A stretch of DNA of 64,000 nucleotides from assembly GCA_031772625.1 (NCBI GenBank), contig CM062804.1, positions 1,020,060,514-1,020,124,513 on the forward strand, given 5' to 3'. Below the pieces are notes generated by a model. That model searched no databases and had not been told where the DNA came from. It saw nothing but the letters and a program-made list of their open reading frames with translations. This stretch comes from Pinus tabuliformis. Lineage: Eukaryota > Streptophyta > Pinopsida > Pinales > Pinaceae. Within the stretch, counting starts at the first letter, position 1. Each line of letters starts with the position of its first letter. A program made the translations under genes and the position numbers. Below, piece by piece: positions 29,490 through 42,594 of this stretch.

Positions 29490-32400
29490 TCACCTCAAGG
29501 TTTGTCGCCTCTGACACCCTCTCTCCTGGCTCTGCCTGAGGTCTTGCTCCAAGATTTCCTCCAAGGTTTCAAAGGTTGTGTCCCTTAGTCGAATTGGCCA
29601 TTGTTTTTCCATGCGATCCTGCTGATGGTTACACCCCCAGTTAGCCAGGAAATCGACCTCCTTGTTTCCATATCTCCGGACATGTTTGACTTGAATGTAG
29701 TCAAATTTGGGGATTATTTCTCCTATCTCTTGGATCAGTCTTGCAGTTCTCCAACTCTGGCTAAGTTTGTCCCACTTAGTGCCATTGTTTAATTTTTCCA
29801 CTGTATTGATTACCAAGCTTGAATCCCCTTCCGCTTCTAGGTTTTTATATCCCATGCTCATAACTATTAAGAGGCTCTGTCGAACTGCAGCAAACTCTGC
29901 CTCATTGTTGCTGGCAATCCCACAACTTTCGGCATAGATGAGACGGGTGTTGGCCTGGGAGTCTCTAAAGAGACCCCAAATGCCTACCTCTCTCGAGTTA
30001 CCTTGGAAGCCCCATCGAAGTTGAGTTTTATGAACCCTTCTTCCGGAGGGGTAAAATAGGACCCAGAGCTCATGCCCACATTGCTGTCGATCATCCCCAA
30101 TGCTAGGTTTAGTTTTTGTAATATTCGACCTTCTTGGGGCGACATTTGCCAATCCTCTTCGTGCCATGGTTCTGCCAAGATTGTTTCCCTTATGTTCTGG
30201 ACAATACCTTCCCATACTTTTTCCTGTGAGGTTGTTTTGTGCTTGAAAATTTTGTGGTTTCTCTCCTTCCATATGGCCCATAGGGTGAATCTAAGGTCTA
30301 GGTTCCAATACCTATTTACTACTGTGCTGGAATAAATGTGGGTTCGCCATAATAGGATTGTTCCTTTGATATTGTTTTGGTCTCTGTCTATCCTTTCAAA
30401 AAATCCTTGCATTTGTCTCCATTTCTGCTCCACAAATGGAAAATTGTTGAGGATATGTTCCATGTCTTCCCCGTTTTGGCGGCATAGCCCACAGAAGGAG
30501 GGACCCTGGAAGCCTTTTTCTATAATTGATCCCAGGTCATTATGTGTCCTTTGTTGACCATCCAGAGGAAGAAGGTTACCTTTGACCACCACCCCCCGTT
30601 CCAAACCTTTTTCCATATGATATCTTGTCCTTCATGTTCCTGTCGGGCCTGGATATCATAGGCTTCACTTATGGTGAAGGTTTCCTTAATAGTGTAGCCC
30701 CTCTCAAAATGTTCTAGTCTTGACAAATCATTATCTGCCTTGTCCTTAGTTCTTTATCTAAGTTTCCCCATTGATCTGTGTCTATCGCCTATTCCCAGTC
30801 TTCTCTAGTCTTCCATCTTCGCCAACTTTCCTCCCCTTGCTCTTCCTTCCAATACTGTTTCACTACCTGTGTATTGCTATCCCAGGTCTGCTGATATATT
30901 TCCTTGATTTCTAGTTTTTCCACCATTTTCCCTCTTTGCTTCCAAGGTTCCATCCAAAATCGAGTTCTTTTTCCATTGCGGACCTCCCAGAAGGCATGTT
31001 GGTGGATGAGGTTTCTATTTTTGGCCACTAGATTCCAAATTGCAGAGCCCTTGGGAGGGTCTTGATATCTGAGGATGTCCTCAGTTCTCTCGGGCATGTC
31101 ATACTTACGAGTCCATATTTGTTTCCATAGATCAGTTCCCCCACTCATCATCACCACCATATTTTGGCTCCCATGGTTTGGTTTAGGAGGTATGGGTCTC
31201 TGAGTCCTAATCCTCCATCCTCTTTTTTCTTGACTAGGCCTTGCCATGACACCAATGCCCATTTCTTGGTCTGTTGGGCTCCTCCCCATAGGAATTTTTT
31301 GAAAATGTCTACCATCTTGGCGCATGCTCCTTTTGGGGACGCCATTCCAGATAGTTGGTATATGGGGATCGACTGAAGAACTGCTTTGAGAAGAACTGTT
31401 TTGCCCACAATATTTAGGGATCTAAAGGTCCAACACTTGAGTTTGCCCTGTAATTTTTGGAGAATGTTTTGCCAACAATTATTTCTTAGAGGGTTATCTG
31501 AGAGAGTCATACTGAGGTATTTAGAAGGCAGGTTACCAGAGCTAAACCCAAGGATTCTAGCAAGGTAGGTCTTAACGTTTCCTTGGGTGTTGAAAAAGAA
31601 GATGCGGGATTTGTCATTGTTGATCTTGGTTCCTGAGGCTTCCATGAAGGTGTTAAGGATATCTCTTATGCTTCGGGCTTCCCTCAGGTTGGCTTGACAG
31701 AAGAGCATAATGCCATCCACAAATTGCTGGTGGGTGACAGGCATGTCATTTCCCCATATTCTTAGCCCTTGGAGCTGGGAGGTGTGGACCTGCTGCTTTA
31801 TATACCGGCCCAACCCGTTTTCTACGAGGATGAACAAGAAGGGTGAAATCGAGTCCCCCTGTCTTATTCCTTGGGATGCGTTAAAGGTCCTAGTGGGGGT
31901 TCCATTCAGCAGGATGGAGAAGACCAAAGAGGATATCATGGCTAAGATCTAGTTGATCCATATTTGGGCAAAGCCATAAGCTTTAAGAGTGCTCGTGAGG
32001 TAGCCCCAGCTAAGTCTATCATAAGCTTTGGAAAGATCCAGTTTTATCATCATTCCCAAGAGCTTCTAAGATTTAAGGGAATGGACTACCTCCTGGGACG
32101 CAATAAAGCCATCGAGGATTTGGCAGCCTTATACAAAGCTTGTTTGTTCAGGGGAAATGAGACTAGGGAGAAGGGGTTTCAAGCATTTGACAATTAGAGT
32201 GACGATAATCTTGTAATGACATTAAACAGGGAAATTGGTTGAGACCCTTGAGGATCCTCGGATTTAGAAGACTTAGGAATCAAAGCAATAAAAGTAGAGT
32301 TGAGGCTTGACATACATTTTGATTACATCTTGATTACTCCACAACCTCTAGGATGTCCTGTCCCATGAATGGTCAGGTAGCTTGGTAGAACTCAATAGTG

Positions 32401-33809
32401 AATCCGTCCGGACCTGGGGCTTTATTCTTTGGCATTCCTTTCACTATTTCCTCTACTTCTTCTTTGGTAACAGTGCACATCAGTGCCTTATTCTGGTCAT
32501 TTTTTATCAATTTGGGAATTTGTTGCTTGATTCTTAGGATGGCTTCCGATCTATTGTCCGCATTCTCCGTAAGCAGGTCTTTGAAATGGTTGACCAGAAG
32601 TCCTTCCATTTCTTCATGTTGTATTTTTCTTTGTCTTTCTGCATCTTTAAGAGAGTAAATGTGGTTGTGCTTTCGGTGATGCACCATAGCTTTATGGAAG
32701 AATCTCGTGTTATGTTCTCCTTCCCTCAGCCACTGAACCTGCGATTTTTGCTTCCACATGATTTCCTCCTGTTGTCTTCTTTCCTCTATCTGGTTGATCA
32801 ATAATCCTTCTTCCCGCACCAGGTCTTCTGACCTTCCACCTTATATCATTTTTTGTTGGACGTCCGCCATATGCTTGCTAAGTTCAATTTGATCTTTAAA
32901 GATGTGACCAAACTCCTCCTTATTCCACTTTTTGAGTCTCTTTTTTAGTTCTTTAAGCTTCAGTTGGGAGGTATGCATCTTATTCCTGCCCTGTTGGACA
33001 CTTTGTGTCCACCATTCCTCCATCTTTTTTAGGATATCAGGGTTCCTAAGCCAAAAAGATTCAAACCTAAATAGGTTGGTCTTGGGTTGATCTTTTAGAT
33101 CCATTCCTAGGTGGACCAGCCAATGGTCCGACCACATACATGGAAGTATCGTTGCTTCTATGAAGATATCTTTACTCATTAGCTGTTCTGAGATTAGGAA
33201 CCTATCTAAGTGGTATGCTATTTGGTGTACCCCTCCTCTTCTATTGATCTAGGTATGAATCCCATTGATTGTGTCTATATCCACTAGGCATAAATTAGTA
33301 ATGGTTTCACTGAAGGCTTCCATATCTGAATCTGCTCTTCCCATTCCTCCCTTTTTTTCCCCTAGGGTTGTGATCATATTGAAATCCCCCCCTACTACCC
33401 ACAGATCATCTGGGTATAGATTTCTCGGGTCACTCAACTTTTGAAGGAAGGCTCCTCTTTCTCCCAGGAGATGCGGTCCATACACCTCTTACAACAGAGC
33501 CCATTCACTAGAGCCTAGGTTCCGAAATTTGCCTATGAGAATTCATGGTATACTTACCCAGTCTTCAAACAACACTTCTGTTAAATTCCATAGGATCGCC
33601 AATCATCCTGCACTCCCATTTGCATCCTGGGCCATGACTTGGTATTCCGGATTGAAGTTTTCTAGTATGTATTTTAGCTTTCTTTTGCTAATTTTAGTTT
33701 CATGTATTATCATAATGTTTGGCTTATCCTTTTTCAGTCTCTCCTTAAGGTACTTCTATTTTCCTCTGCTATTGAGGCCTCTAATGTTCCAGGTTGTAAT
33801 AATCATTTT
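29490..33809 (-). pseudogene. L1 ORF2: APE endonuclease, RT, zinc-binding region, RNase H
   Basis: Read on the minus strand, endonuclease begins ITTWNIRGLNSRG (33800) and shows VVGGDFNMI and SDHWLVHLG. RT begins near 32820 with VQWLREGEHNTRFFHKA and NKAPGPDGFTIEFY; the region about 31960-32370 is damaged. Next come GIRQGDSISPFLFIL and FVDGIMLF in place of FADD, so the second catalytic aspartate is lost. The zinc region at about 30480 reads CGLCRQNGEDMEHIL. RNase H has FDGAS, NNEAEFAA, EGDSSLV and NKEVDFLAN, all active-site positions, with a frameshift near 30000. The zinc region plus RNase H tail is typical of plant L1. Confidence 0.85.
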
Positions 33810-34376
33810 AACAGTTTTATCAGTTGATGAAAAACCTCCAATAATGGCACTACTCTTCCTGAGTTCACTAGTAATTCCCCAACCATTTGTATGGATTCAT
33901 TCAGTGTTCTCCTGCCTCTTTTTTCCCCCTTTTCCTTGTGTTCCTGTCTCTTGTCTTTGATTTGCTTGGGCCCATAAATGTTCGGGTTGGCTTATGATCA
34001 TTGAGCCCTGCTTGTCTCTGTATCGCTTGAAGGTCTCTTTATAGAGTTGTTTCTGATCTTTCGGGATGAATCTTTCATCCAAATGTCTCCATTCCTGCAA
34101 TAACCTTTTCATGACTTGTTCTTCTGCACTTAGGTCATCTTTCTGGTTTTCAATCTCCATTAGGGTTTCCACCATTTTCATGTTATCCTTAGGTCCTTGC
34201 TCGACCTCAATCATCATTTCCTTCTTCTTTTTTCCTTCTATTCCTTTGTCTTCCTGATTTTCTTTTTCCTGAGAGTTGTCCCCCATCTCTGTCCCTAGAT
34301 CTTCTTCCTGTAGGACCGAAAATCTATTCTGCGGCCTTTGCTCCTTCTCTACTTGGCGTGCTTTGTGATTCCAAAC

Positions 34377-35200
34377 CTAGCTTGGGCTTCTTTTCCTCCT
34401 TTTCACCTCTTTATACCCGTCTCCTTCCACTTTCGCCATCGGGTTTCCATCCCTTTCCTCCACCGAGTGGTTGACTATCTGGTTAAGGGGGCAGGCTCGG
34501 AACAGGTGGTTGTATTCATGGCATCTGCGACACCGAGATGGGATGTGCTCATAGTCGATCGGTTGTGGCCATACCTCATCATGGTACTCCAGCTCTATGT
34601 AGTTTGGAAGTGGTTCCGTTATATTCATGTAGACACAAAGTCTGGCGTAGGAGGTCTATCGAAATTTCCTTGTCTAGTCCGCTACCTTTACAAAAGTTTC
34701 AATTGAGTTTCCAATGCCTTCTAGTATCTCTAGATCCTAGAAGTCCATTGGTAGGCCAAATAGTCGAACCCATATTGGGGCAGCCAGGAGTTTCTCCTAT
34801 TCAGGGTTGTAGCATTCTTCCCAATGCCTGATGAATAGGCCGACATTGTTAAAGAAGTATGGTTCGTCTTCAAATATCCTCTCTTTGTCTTCCATATGTG
34901 AGAATATCACTGTGAAGAATCCTTTCACTCCTAGCTTCAGATCTATGCGCCCTTTTGGCTGGCATCAGTGTTGGATCCATTTTATCAATTCTTTCTCTAT
35001 CGGCCATGCCCCTATAAATTTGCAGATGATGGCATGGTCCTTCATGTACCTTCTATATTATTCTAGCTTATTATTCGAGATGACGAATCTGGGTTTTTTT
35101 GCAGCTCTTGGCAGACATCTCCCACCCAATCATGCTTGCCATTTGGCTCCCAAAACCGGGGTCCCTTTACCTTTCCCCCCATTCCCACTCGCGACGCCAT
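34377..35200 (-). pseudogene. L1 ORF1 with DUF4283-like domain and CCHC knuckle
   Basis: The minus-strand reading starts MASRVGMGGK at about 35200 and is broken by shifts. It contains GRIDLKLGVKGFFTV and FIRHWEECYNPE, then a WVRLFGLPMDF block typical of the DUF4283 RNA-binding domain. This is followed by MNITEPLPNYIELE and the knuckle CRRCHEYNHLFRAC (CX2CX4HX4C). A lysine and glutamate-rich tail extends to about 33900 in another frame. This is the usual plant L1 ORF1 layout. Confidence 0.8.
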
Positions 35201-35408
35201 ATTGGCTTGATTCGCCTACTGTAACGTTCCTATAGGAGGGGATCTCTCCCCCCTTGTCGTGCCTCTCATCACTATCTCAGTTGTTGTCTCAATCAAGATG
35301 TCGACCTCTGTTTGGTTTCTGTTGTTGCAGGTTTGTTAGGGCAGGGTCAAGGATCCCTGAAACCCTAACCTACCACGCTCCTAGTTCTCGTTTCCAACCT
35401 GTTTCTTA

Positions 35409-35554
35409 GACATCGATCAAAATATATATCTATTTAAAAATTAAAGTTTTAGAAATGTTGTCACAAATATTACATTTAAAAAAAAATTACTAAAATTTTA
35501 AAAATATATATCTATTATAAAATGGTTTTTTAAATTATATTAATCATTGAATTA
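35409..35554 (+). repeat. AT-rich dispersed repeat, continued after the L1
   Basis: Closely resembles 6190-6310, with TTTTAGAAATGTTGTCACAA and ATATATATCTATTATAAAAT words. It supports insertion of the L1 into this repeat. Confidence 0.6.
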
Positions 35555-35706
35555 AAACCAGCCTAGCTCCATCTTAACTTTGGATCTATCAAACTCCTAG
35601 AGGGATCAAATCTCTCGAGGTGCAAACCTCTTTTTTGAGTGCTTGGGAGATTTGATTCTTTTCAGAGCTTCATAGATCTGAAGTTAAGATGGATCGAGCC
35701 TGGTTT
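35555..35706. mobile_element. 152-bp foldback, MITE-like element
   Basis: Terminal arms of about 35 bp start AAACCAG and end CTGGTTT, sharing CCATCTTAACTT and AGATCTAT-like blocks. A second nested inverted repeat, GATCAAATCTC/GAGATTTGATTC, lies inside, so almost the whole element folds back. No coding capacity. No clear target duplication was seen. It could be a MITE or a hairpin RNA source. Confidence 0.65.
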
Positions 35707-36230
35707 CAGGCCAAAGAAAATCTAACAACACATGATTAATTTTATCAATAATATGTAAATTCATCTAATATTAATATAATCATTTTAAATATGCTAAATA
35801 TGTCTCAGATTAATTTGGTCATTTTAATTTTAAATTTGCTTAGTTACCTTAGCTAATAAATATTGTTAATAACTTTAATGATGAAAAATGATGAAATAAA
35901 ATTTTTGAATGTAAAGTGACAATGTAATAGTGTTGAATGATAGAAAATGTGAATAATAAGAATATAATCAATTATAAATAGTCTTCATTGTATTAATGTC
36001 AAACTATTTTTTTCTATTATTCTTATTGTCACCCTCAAACTATTTTCTTTTCTACCACTATTCTTATTGTCACCCTTGTTACTTTTGTCATCTTTTCATA
36101 TTGATTATATGAAAAGGACAGGTTAAATCATAAACCATTTAAATATTTAACTCAAGCTATTGTAGTAAACATCATACCTTTTCTCTCTTTCTCTCCAATA
36201 TTAATAGATTGAATCACTATAACACAAAAA
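35707..36230. other. AT-rich intergenic sequence
   Basis: No gene seen. Two imperfect direct copies of a word like CTATTATTCTTATTGTCACC lie at about 36015-36085. Confidence 0.5.
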
Positions 36231-36437
36231 TCAATGTACATTGTCAATAATTTTTTGTGTTTACACTAAAATTAATGCACAATGTTAATCCAATCACTTT
36301 AAAATTAATGTACTATCATACATCCAATTACATCAAATCAGAAATCAACATCTACACTGAAATCAATGCATCTAATGGAAGTAACCAAATAAGATTAGAA
36401 AACAAAATTTACACTCAAATCAATGCATCTAGTGCAA
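36231..36437 (+). repeat. 57-bp minisatellite, left part
   Basis: Three to four degenerate units with CTACACTGAAATCAATGCAT and CTAGTGCAAG words. The array is interrupted by the large transposon and resumes, in register, at 48019. The last left unit breaks at GTGCAAG and the right side continues the unit. Confidence 0.75.
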
Positions 36438-36446
36438 GTAAGAAAA
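36438..36446. other. 9-bp target site duplication, left
   Basis: GTAAGAAAA lies immediately before the terminal inverted repeat and is repeated exactly at 48010-48018. Nine base pairs is the size made by Mutator-like transposases. Confidence 0.9.
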
Positions 36447-37559
36447 GGAGTAGTCTACCCAGGCGGAAGAATGGCCCGGTTTCCGGTCGGAAAAACCTCC
36501 GGCTCCGGCCACCGGAAATTCCTCAGCCTAGCTCCGCCACCCTCCGCGAGCTCCGCCCAGCTCCGCCATCCTACGCATTTAATGACGACGTCCCTCCGCA
36601 TTTAATGAAAACATCTGACAGGGGTTCCATCGCGTCTTGCCGCCATTCACACCTCAATTCGAATTTGGAATTTGGGAATTAACCGCTGGCTGCATTCCCC
36701 TGCAGCTCATCACCATCACCAGGTCACCACAACAAGCAGAAACCGAAACCCTCCAGCGTTAAGCAGAATCTCCGAGTTGAATGATGACAAACTGTAAGGG
36801 AGGTTACCAAGCCCGCAGTGAAACCATGGCTCCATAAGACCCTTAATCATGATGAAGGGCGAGGTAACATTACCAACCTGCAATGACATTTCCCAAAACC
36901 GCCAAGGAAACTGGAAGGAGGAATGAAACGAACTACACGAATGAGTTCGAAGAGGGAAAAGTAACCCACCAGTTTGCAAACGGAAGAAGGGAACGTCGGA
37001 CTGCAAGGAAAGGCAAACCAGGGGTCACATATTTACATGCTTCAGTTCGGGATACTGTATGATGCATAGATCAGTTTTCATTAGTGTTCCAAATGCTCAA
37101 GAAACAACGTTTAACATCATAGTTTTTCAAGGTTACTATCTAATCAAAACAAGGTGTCAACTTGTCATGAATAGGCTTAGAAACTGCACTGAAACAATCA
37201 ATAAAAAGATGAATTCTTCAGACTTGTTTCCTGAGGAAACCCTAACCAAGAAACCTACAGAATTAGAGTTTGATTTCATTTTGTTACAGGTCTGATTACA
37301 GTTGAAGGAGCGAGGTCCTAGTATTCTTTAAAAAAAAGGTGTTTACATTGAAAAGTTTTCTAGTATTTTGTTTCTGAGCTGAAACTAGGCTGTCTTGAAT
37401 CGAATGTCCTGGAGCTCTGTCTCTCTGGGCGGGCTATATATAAATGTATTTGGTTGGATATAGGCTACCATCATTGACAGATTTGCGTTATCCAATACAC
37501 CAACGAGTCAACCAAACGAGATTACATCCTAGAGAGTCAGCAGATCTTTCAAACTCTAA

Positions 37560-38035
37560 AGGATAACCTTAAAACGCTTCAAGCTACGATGAAATGAAGG
37601 GGAGACCAGCATTGATCCAAACTAGAATTTGCAATCAGAGATCCTTATGAACAGACCACTTTTATGAAAAAGGTATGTAAGAAACTATCTTCTAAGTGTT
37701 ATGGTCCCTTCGCAATCCTTCAGCAAGTTGAATGAGTAGCCTATTCTCTACAATTACTAGCAAGCGTCAAGGTACATAACCCATTCCATGTTTTTAATTT
37801 AAAGAAGGAAATTGCAGAGGATTTGATAGTTTCATAAGATTTACCTCCCCTTGATGAGGAAGGAAAATTGATCCTGATAGATGAGCATATCCTGGTTTCC
37901 AAAGATGAAAGGTTAAGAAACAGGGTTCTTAAAAATATCTGGTGCAGTGCAAAGATCTGCCCATTGAAGATGCCCCTTGGAAGGAACCTAACAGCTGCCA
38001 ACATCCTTCATTGGTTACATTGATACAAACACATT
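37560..38035 (+). pseudogene. Ty3/gypsy integrase C-terminus and chromodomain-like remnant, left arm
   Basis: The plus strand reads LSSKCYGPFAILQQVE, stop, VAYSLQLLAS..VHNPFHVFNLKKE, then ILIDEHILVSKDERLRNRVL. This is the GPY/F module of gypsy integrase, followed by a remnant of the chromodomain linker found in chromoviruses. In-frame stops make it dead. The antisense open frame at 37741-38004 is a shadow. Confidence 0.7.
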
Positions 38036-39436
38036 CAAGAGAGCCAGACTTCCAATGAGCTCAATTCGTCTCACAAGCAAAACCAGAGCCAAATAAATGG
38101 TAATTTGAATTTACTGATGAAATTTCATGGTATGACATGTTAGTCAGAGGACTTTGTTTTCGTCGATTTAGAGAATTTTGTTAGCCAGCTCATCCAAGAA
38201 GTTCAAACCTCTTGTCTGAAATAAAAAATAATAGTTTTTGGTCAAATTAAAGCTAGAATTTAGTTTGTGGTTCTAGAATCGAACATAGCTGCATGCATTC
38301 AAAAACAAGGGTTTCTCTAAAATTAAATCTAGAGGTCTGGAACTTGAATCCAATGTAGTTGCAAGAGTTCAAAAACAAGACTTTTCCTAAACCTAGAGCT
38401 AGAATTGTGGAGCTTGAATGCAACGTCGTACTTATGGCTCTCACCTCGTTTCTTGACAACAACTGTGTTATACAGAAAAAATTTGGTCTAGCTGAACAAA
38501 GACAAACACTATATTCATTCAAGATTAGTTTGTCTTTACATTTGGGAGGTGAGTGGCTCACCTGAAAGCTTTGGTTATTCTTTTTATTTATTGTGTATGT
38601 GATTGGAAGTTTAGTCTTAAATTTCTTCAATTTTTCGCTCTAAATTGTCTTCCCAAGCTTTTTAGTTCATAATCAAGTACTCAGCATTCCATCTTTCCTA
38701 TGAGATTTTAAGGAAAATATATTGCGTGAATGTTTGCTGGATGGATGCTTTGTTTGTCCAACTCAGTTAGAAAAAAAAAAAAGTAGATCTGAAAAGGTTT
38801 GAAAAGACAATGTAGTTTAACTTTGGACTATTAAGGTTTGAAAACACACTGTAGTTTAACTTTGGACTATTAAGTGCACAACCGCAAATGATACTTCCCT
38901 TCATCCCGTGGAAACTATCTAAATAAAGGATAAAATTAGACAGTAACCTGATACTGATTCTCATACAAACATCCCTGACAACCTTGAGACTTAGTTCAAT
39001 CTCTAAAAGGGATCATCATTCTAAATTTAACACATCGGAAAATGGAAAAGGGTGATGCCAATGAAAATTTTCATTGATCTTATACAGGCTAACGATGTTC
39101 ATTCATTTATAGGTCAGTGGAGAGGTGACCATATTTCTTTAGTGCAGATGATAAGCTTAATCTGAAAATGAGGAACCCTTTCATGCAATACAGAGCATTC
39201 TCTACTTTTTCATAAATTTTCAATCTCATCTAGTGTTCTGATTTTCTACAGAAGGAACGTTTATGGTTATACTAATGTATAATAGTTCCGGCACTGTTTT
39301 CAGTTCCTAACATAAACTATTAAGAGGTGTTGGTTTTACAGCCTTCCCTTGTCAGTCTGTTCTTCCTAGACACTTGCAATAATGTTTGTTAAAGTCCTAT
39401 AGCAGTGGCGTAACTTGTACTTAACTGTAATTTCAG

Positions 39437-40088
39437 GAAAAGGACATAGCTGCAGCTGCAGGGAAGCTTGCAGAGTGCCAGGAAACTATACTTGTTCTTA
39501 GTAAGCAGTTGAAGGCCCTTGCTTGCCCAGTGGACACCATGGAATTTCCATATGAGGCAGAAAAGGTATAGTCAGGAAAAGGTACATCTTTCACTCTAGT
39601 GTGAGATCTGTTTTGCTAATAAGAACCAGTTGAGACTAGAGATTCAAAGCATGCTGAAAAGAGCCTGACAAATTGTCAATTTTTCTATGGCAGAGAGCTG
39701 AAAGGGACCAAAGATATGAACTGGATGCTCCTTGGAGTCCACATAGCCAAAGTGCTTCATGGGCATCAGAACCTGAGAATATCAGCACAGCGAATGGCAG
39801 AGGACGTGCTAGTGAGTGGACTAGTGAATCTGGGCTTGCTGCTTCTGATCTATATAAAGTGAACGTACCAGATTCACCAATTGTAGATTATTTGGATGGA
39901 CGTTTAACAATGCATACCTACTCTGATACGGAAGAAAGCTTGCCAGCAGGGTCTCCAATGAAATCTACACAACAGAGAAACAAGTTCACATGTTTCTCAT
40001 CAGGAATTAAACATATGGAGGGGAGTCACCTACATCATCTTCATCATCTTCTTTAGCATCTACTTTCTTTTCAAAGTCACGGGAGTAG
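39437..40088 (+). pseudogene. captured 3' exons of a filament-like plant protein gene, left arm
   Basis: Exon 39437-39565 follows a TTTCAG acceptor and ends before GTATAG. It encodes EKDIAAAAGKLAECQETI, LSKQLKAL, the hallmark repeat of FPP coiled-coil proteins. A 128-bp intron leads to CAG|AGAGCTGAAAGG at 39694. The last exon encodes RAERDQRYELDAPWS, SPIVDYLDGRL and SPMKSTQQRNK, then runs out of frame. The shifted frame carries ESPTSSSSSSLASTFFSK and a stop at 40086, the usual serine-rich FPP end. So a frameshift lies near 40000-40015. Only the 3' part of the gene is present. The retained intron means capture at DNA level. Confidence 0.75.
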
Positions 40089-40727
40089 CTTATGTAAGCA
40101 CTTTCATGTGCTAGAAGAAGTCACTAAATGGATAAGCAAGGAATTGGGAAAATTACAGCCCATTTTGCCAGCAAAGAGCATAAATATCACTTTAATTCAT
40201 TCTAGCATGCCCTGTGATGTGGCTATTGAGCGGCAATAGCCTTGCAATTAGAATGCCTGTTACCAGGAACTTCAATATTGTTACATTCAGTTTTGTATAT
40301 TTACAGCTTTGGAATATAGCCTTCGTTTATATTGAAAACTTGTGGCCATTAATATACTGCTAACTAAACTTGATTTGTAGTTGTAGTTAGTTTGGAAGTT
40401 TAATCGAGTACTTGTGAAGAAAGAGTGAATTACCCGCCGGTTAGTTATATCGGTTATGGTTCCAAATAATGGTCATCATTATACCGTTTCCATGTATGTG
40501 AACTTTCTATATTAATGATTTGTTGATAAAAACAAAACTGAAGTGGATAATTTGATGTGGATTTTGGATAAAACGGTAGTGGGTGCTAGGTTTGGGGATT
40601 TTTAGGAATAGTTCGATGTTGATTCTGTTAGAATAATCAAAGTTTGGAACAGTGCTTGTTTATGCCATTTTAAATGGGTTTGAAAGCTTTTGCCGGGAAA
40701 TATTGTGACAAGTGAGCGAGTTAATCA

Positions 40728-41470
40728 CTGGGTGTGAATCTTTGAATATTATAAAAAATATATGAACCTCAAAGGATCTGATTTTTCTTTGTTCTTCGTT
40801 TATTTCTCTTAGTGCTTGATTAATTGAAGTTTAAAACAAGTTTGTTCACCTTTAATTCTCAGTGTTTCCAATCAAGCTGCAATACCAGATTCAATTAAAA
40901 ATGCAGCAGATGAAATAAAACAAATCTAAATTAATGGTAGATCTCTTACTAGAAATGGGTGTGATTCTTTGAGTATTATAAAAAATATTTGAACATCAAA
41001 GGATCTGAATTTTCTTGGTTCTTCGTTTATTTCTCTTATGCTTTGATTGATTGAGGTTTAACTAGTTTATAAGTTTGTTCATTCTCGGTGTTTCCATTTA
41101 AGCTGCAATACCAGATTCAAAATATAAAAATGCAGCAGATTAAATAAATTAAATTTAAATCAAGGGTAGATCTCTTAGTAGAAATGTGTGTGAATCTTTG
41201 AATATTATACGAAACATATGAACCTCAAAGGATCTGTTTTTTCTTGGTTCTTCGTTTATTTCTCTTAGTGCTTGATTGATTGAAGTTCATCTTTAATTCT
41301 CAGTGTTTCCAACTAAGCTGTAATACTAGATTCAAAATATAAAAACGTTTATTTCTCTTAGTGTTTGATTGATTGAAGTTTAACTAGTTTATAAGTTTAC
41401 CTTTAATTCTCAGTGTTTCCAACTAAGCTGTAATACTAGATTCAAAATATAAAAATGCAGCAGATAAATT
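40728..41470 (+). repeat. about 226-bp tandem repeat in the transposon spacer
   Basis: Three copies and a partial fourth, starting near 40730, 40957 and 41183, share GTGTGAATCTTTGAATATTA, CTCAAAGGATCTG and TTCGTTTATTTCTCTTAGTG. Identity is moderate, with small indels. No coding potential. A shorter duplication of about 65 bp (AAATTGAGGTTCAAGTTTG) lies at 41995-42115. Confidence 0.75.
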
Positions 41471-42594
41471 AATTAAATCTAAATTAAATCGGTAAGAAGA
41501 GGGGAAAATCAAATCTAAATTAGATCTTACTGAAAATCCGGTAAGAAGATGCGAAATTGATGGACATTGCAAAATCTATCAGAAAAGAAATGTTAGAATC
41601 TGTTACCCTTACCTACATATACAGAAATTGCAGATACGAATAAATCCCGATTACCCAATAAACTCTGTTTTAATGGCAAGTGAAAATATTCAATTTTCTG
41701 GTGCGCTTAGCGCAAAGAAAAATGGTGGAAACCCACCTTCTCAAACCCCTTCCCTTCGTTTTGAAGATGAGTTTAAAAAGGTTAGCCTTTCAGTAGTAAA
41801 GTGGAATGTCCATTGTGTCATGACATTTTTCATGGACTCGTGGGTTTTCTGAAATTATTGCGATGTTTTCTTGTCAAAAACAAATTTTATTTCTTAAAGC
41901 GATATTATTGCAACTTTACTCACATTGAGATATATTCATATTGTGATGCATCTGGTAATATCTCGATGTCCTCAACACCATAAAATTATGTGTTGTCAGA
42001 AATTGAGGTTCAAGTTTGCATGCCTGGCTGCTTCTGAGATAAGCATTAATTATGTGTTTTCAGAAATTGAGATTCAAGTTTGTATGCCTGGCTGTGTCTG
42101 AGATCAGCATGCTTTGTGATCTTAGAAATTGAGGGCACTTGAAGCAAGCTTTGTGATATGAAAAATTGAAGGGACTTATTGCCCATTTGTAAATTGTGAA
42201 GGGAAAACACATGAAAAATCGAAGGGGCTTATAGTCCATTTGTAAATTGTGACGGGAAAACCTATAGTGGCCTGTATTGTCAATTCCATAAAATTGTTGA
42301 AGTCAATATAAAAACCTGTTGAGACACTTTTATGAAGAAATTTTTGTCGTACGTGTTGTTTGAATTGCTGTGTGTAATTACTGTTCTTAGAGTTGTTGCC
42401 TCATTGGAATTTCAGAGCCTTTGTGCTCTCTTGTTTATGCTCGTGGTGATAGCAATCTGCAGGGGTCTAAGGTCTGCTTTGCATCATATCAGCGTGTATC
42501 ATGTAAAGGCCAACCTAGTTGCTTATCCTAGAAATTGTTGGTATGATTGGCAATTTTCTGTACTTTAAAGGTTGGAATTCTCTCTCTCATGTTG

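Larger units (their letters stand above)
27620..35408 (-). mobile_element. plant L1-type LINE, near full length, with a third ORF
   Basis: On the minus strand the order is ORF1 (nucleic-acid-binding), ORF2 (endonuclease, RT, zinc region, RNase H) and a small ORF3, ending in a short A run at 27620-27626. The AT-rich repeat flanks it on both sides, with a shared AAATATATAT word near each end as a possible target duplication. Gene fragments contain many frameshifts. Between RNase H and ORF3 (28486-29489) I see only an unassigned 142-codon frame and noncoding sequence. Confidence 0.85.
36447..40430 (+). repeat. left terminal inverted repeat arm
   Basis: Pairs with 43991-48009, ending at the inner word GAAGAAAGAGTGA. 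The outer 200 bases are GC-rich (CTCCGGCTCCGGCCACCGG). The remainder is ordinary plant DNA holding a gypsy integrase fragment and filament-like protein exons. It is about 98 percent identical to the right arm by eye. Confidence 0.92.
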
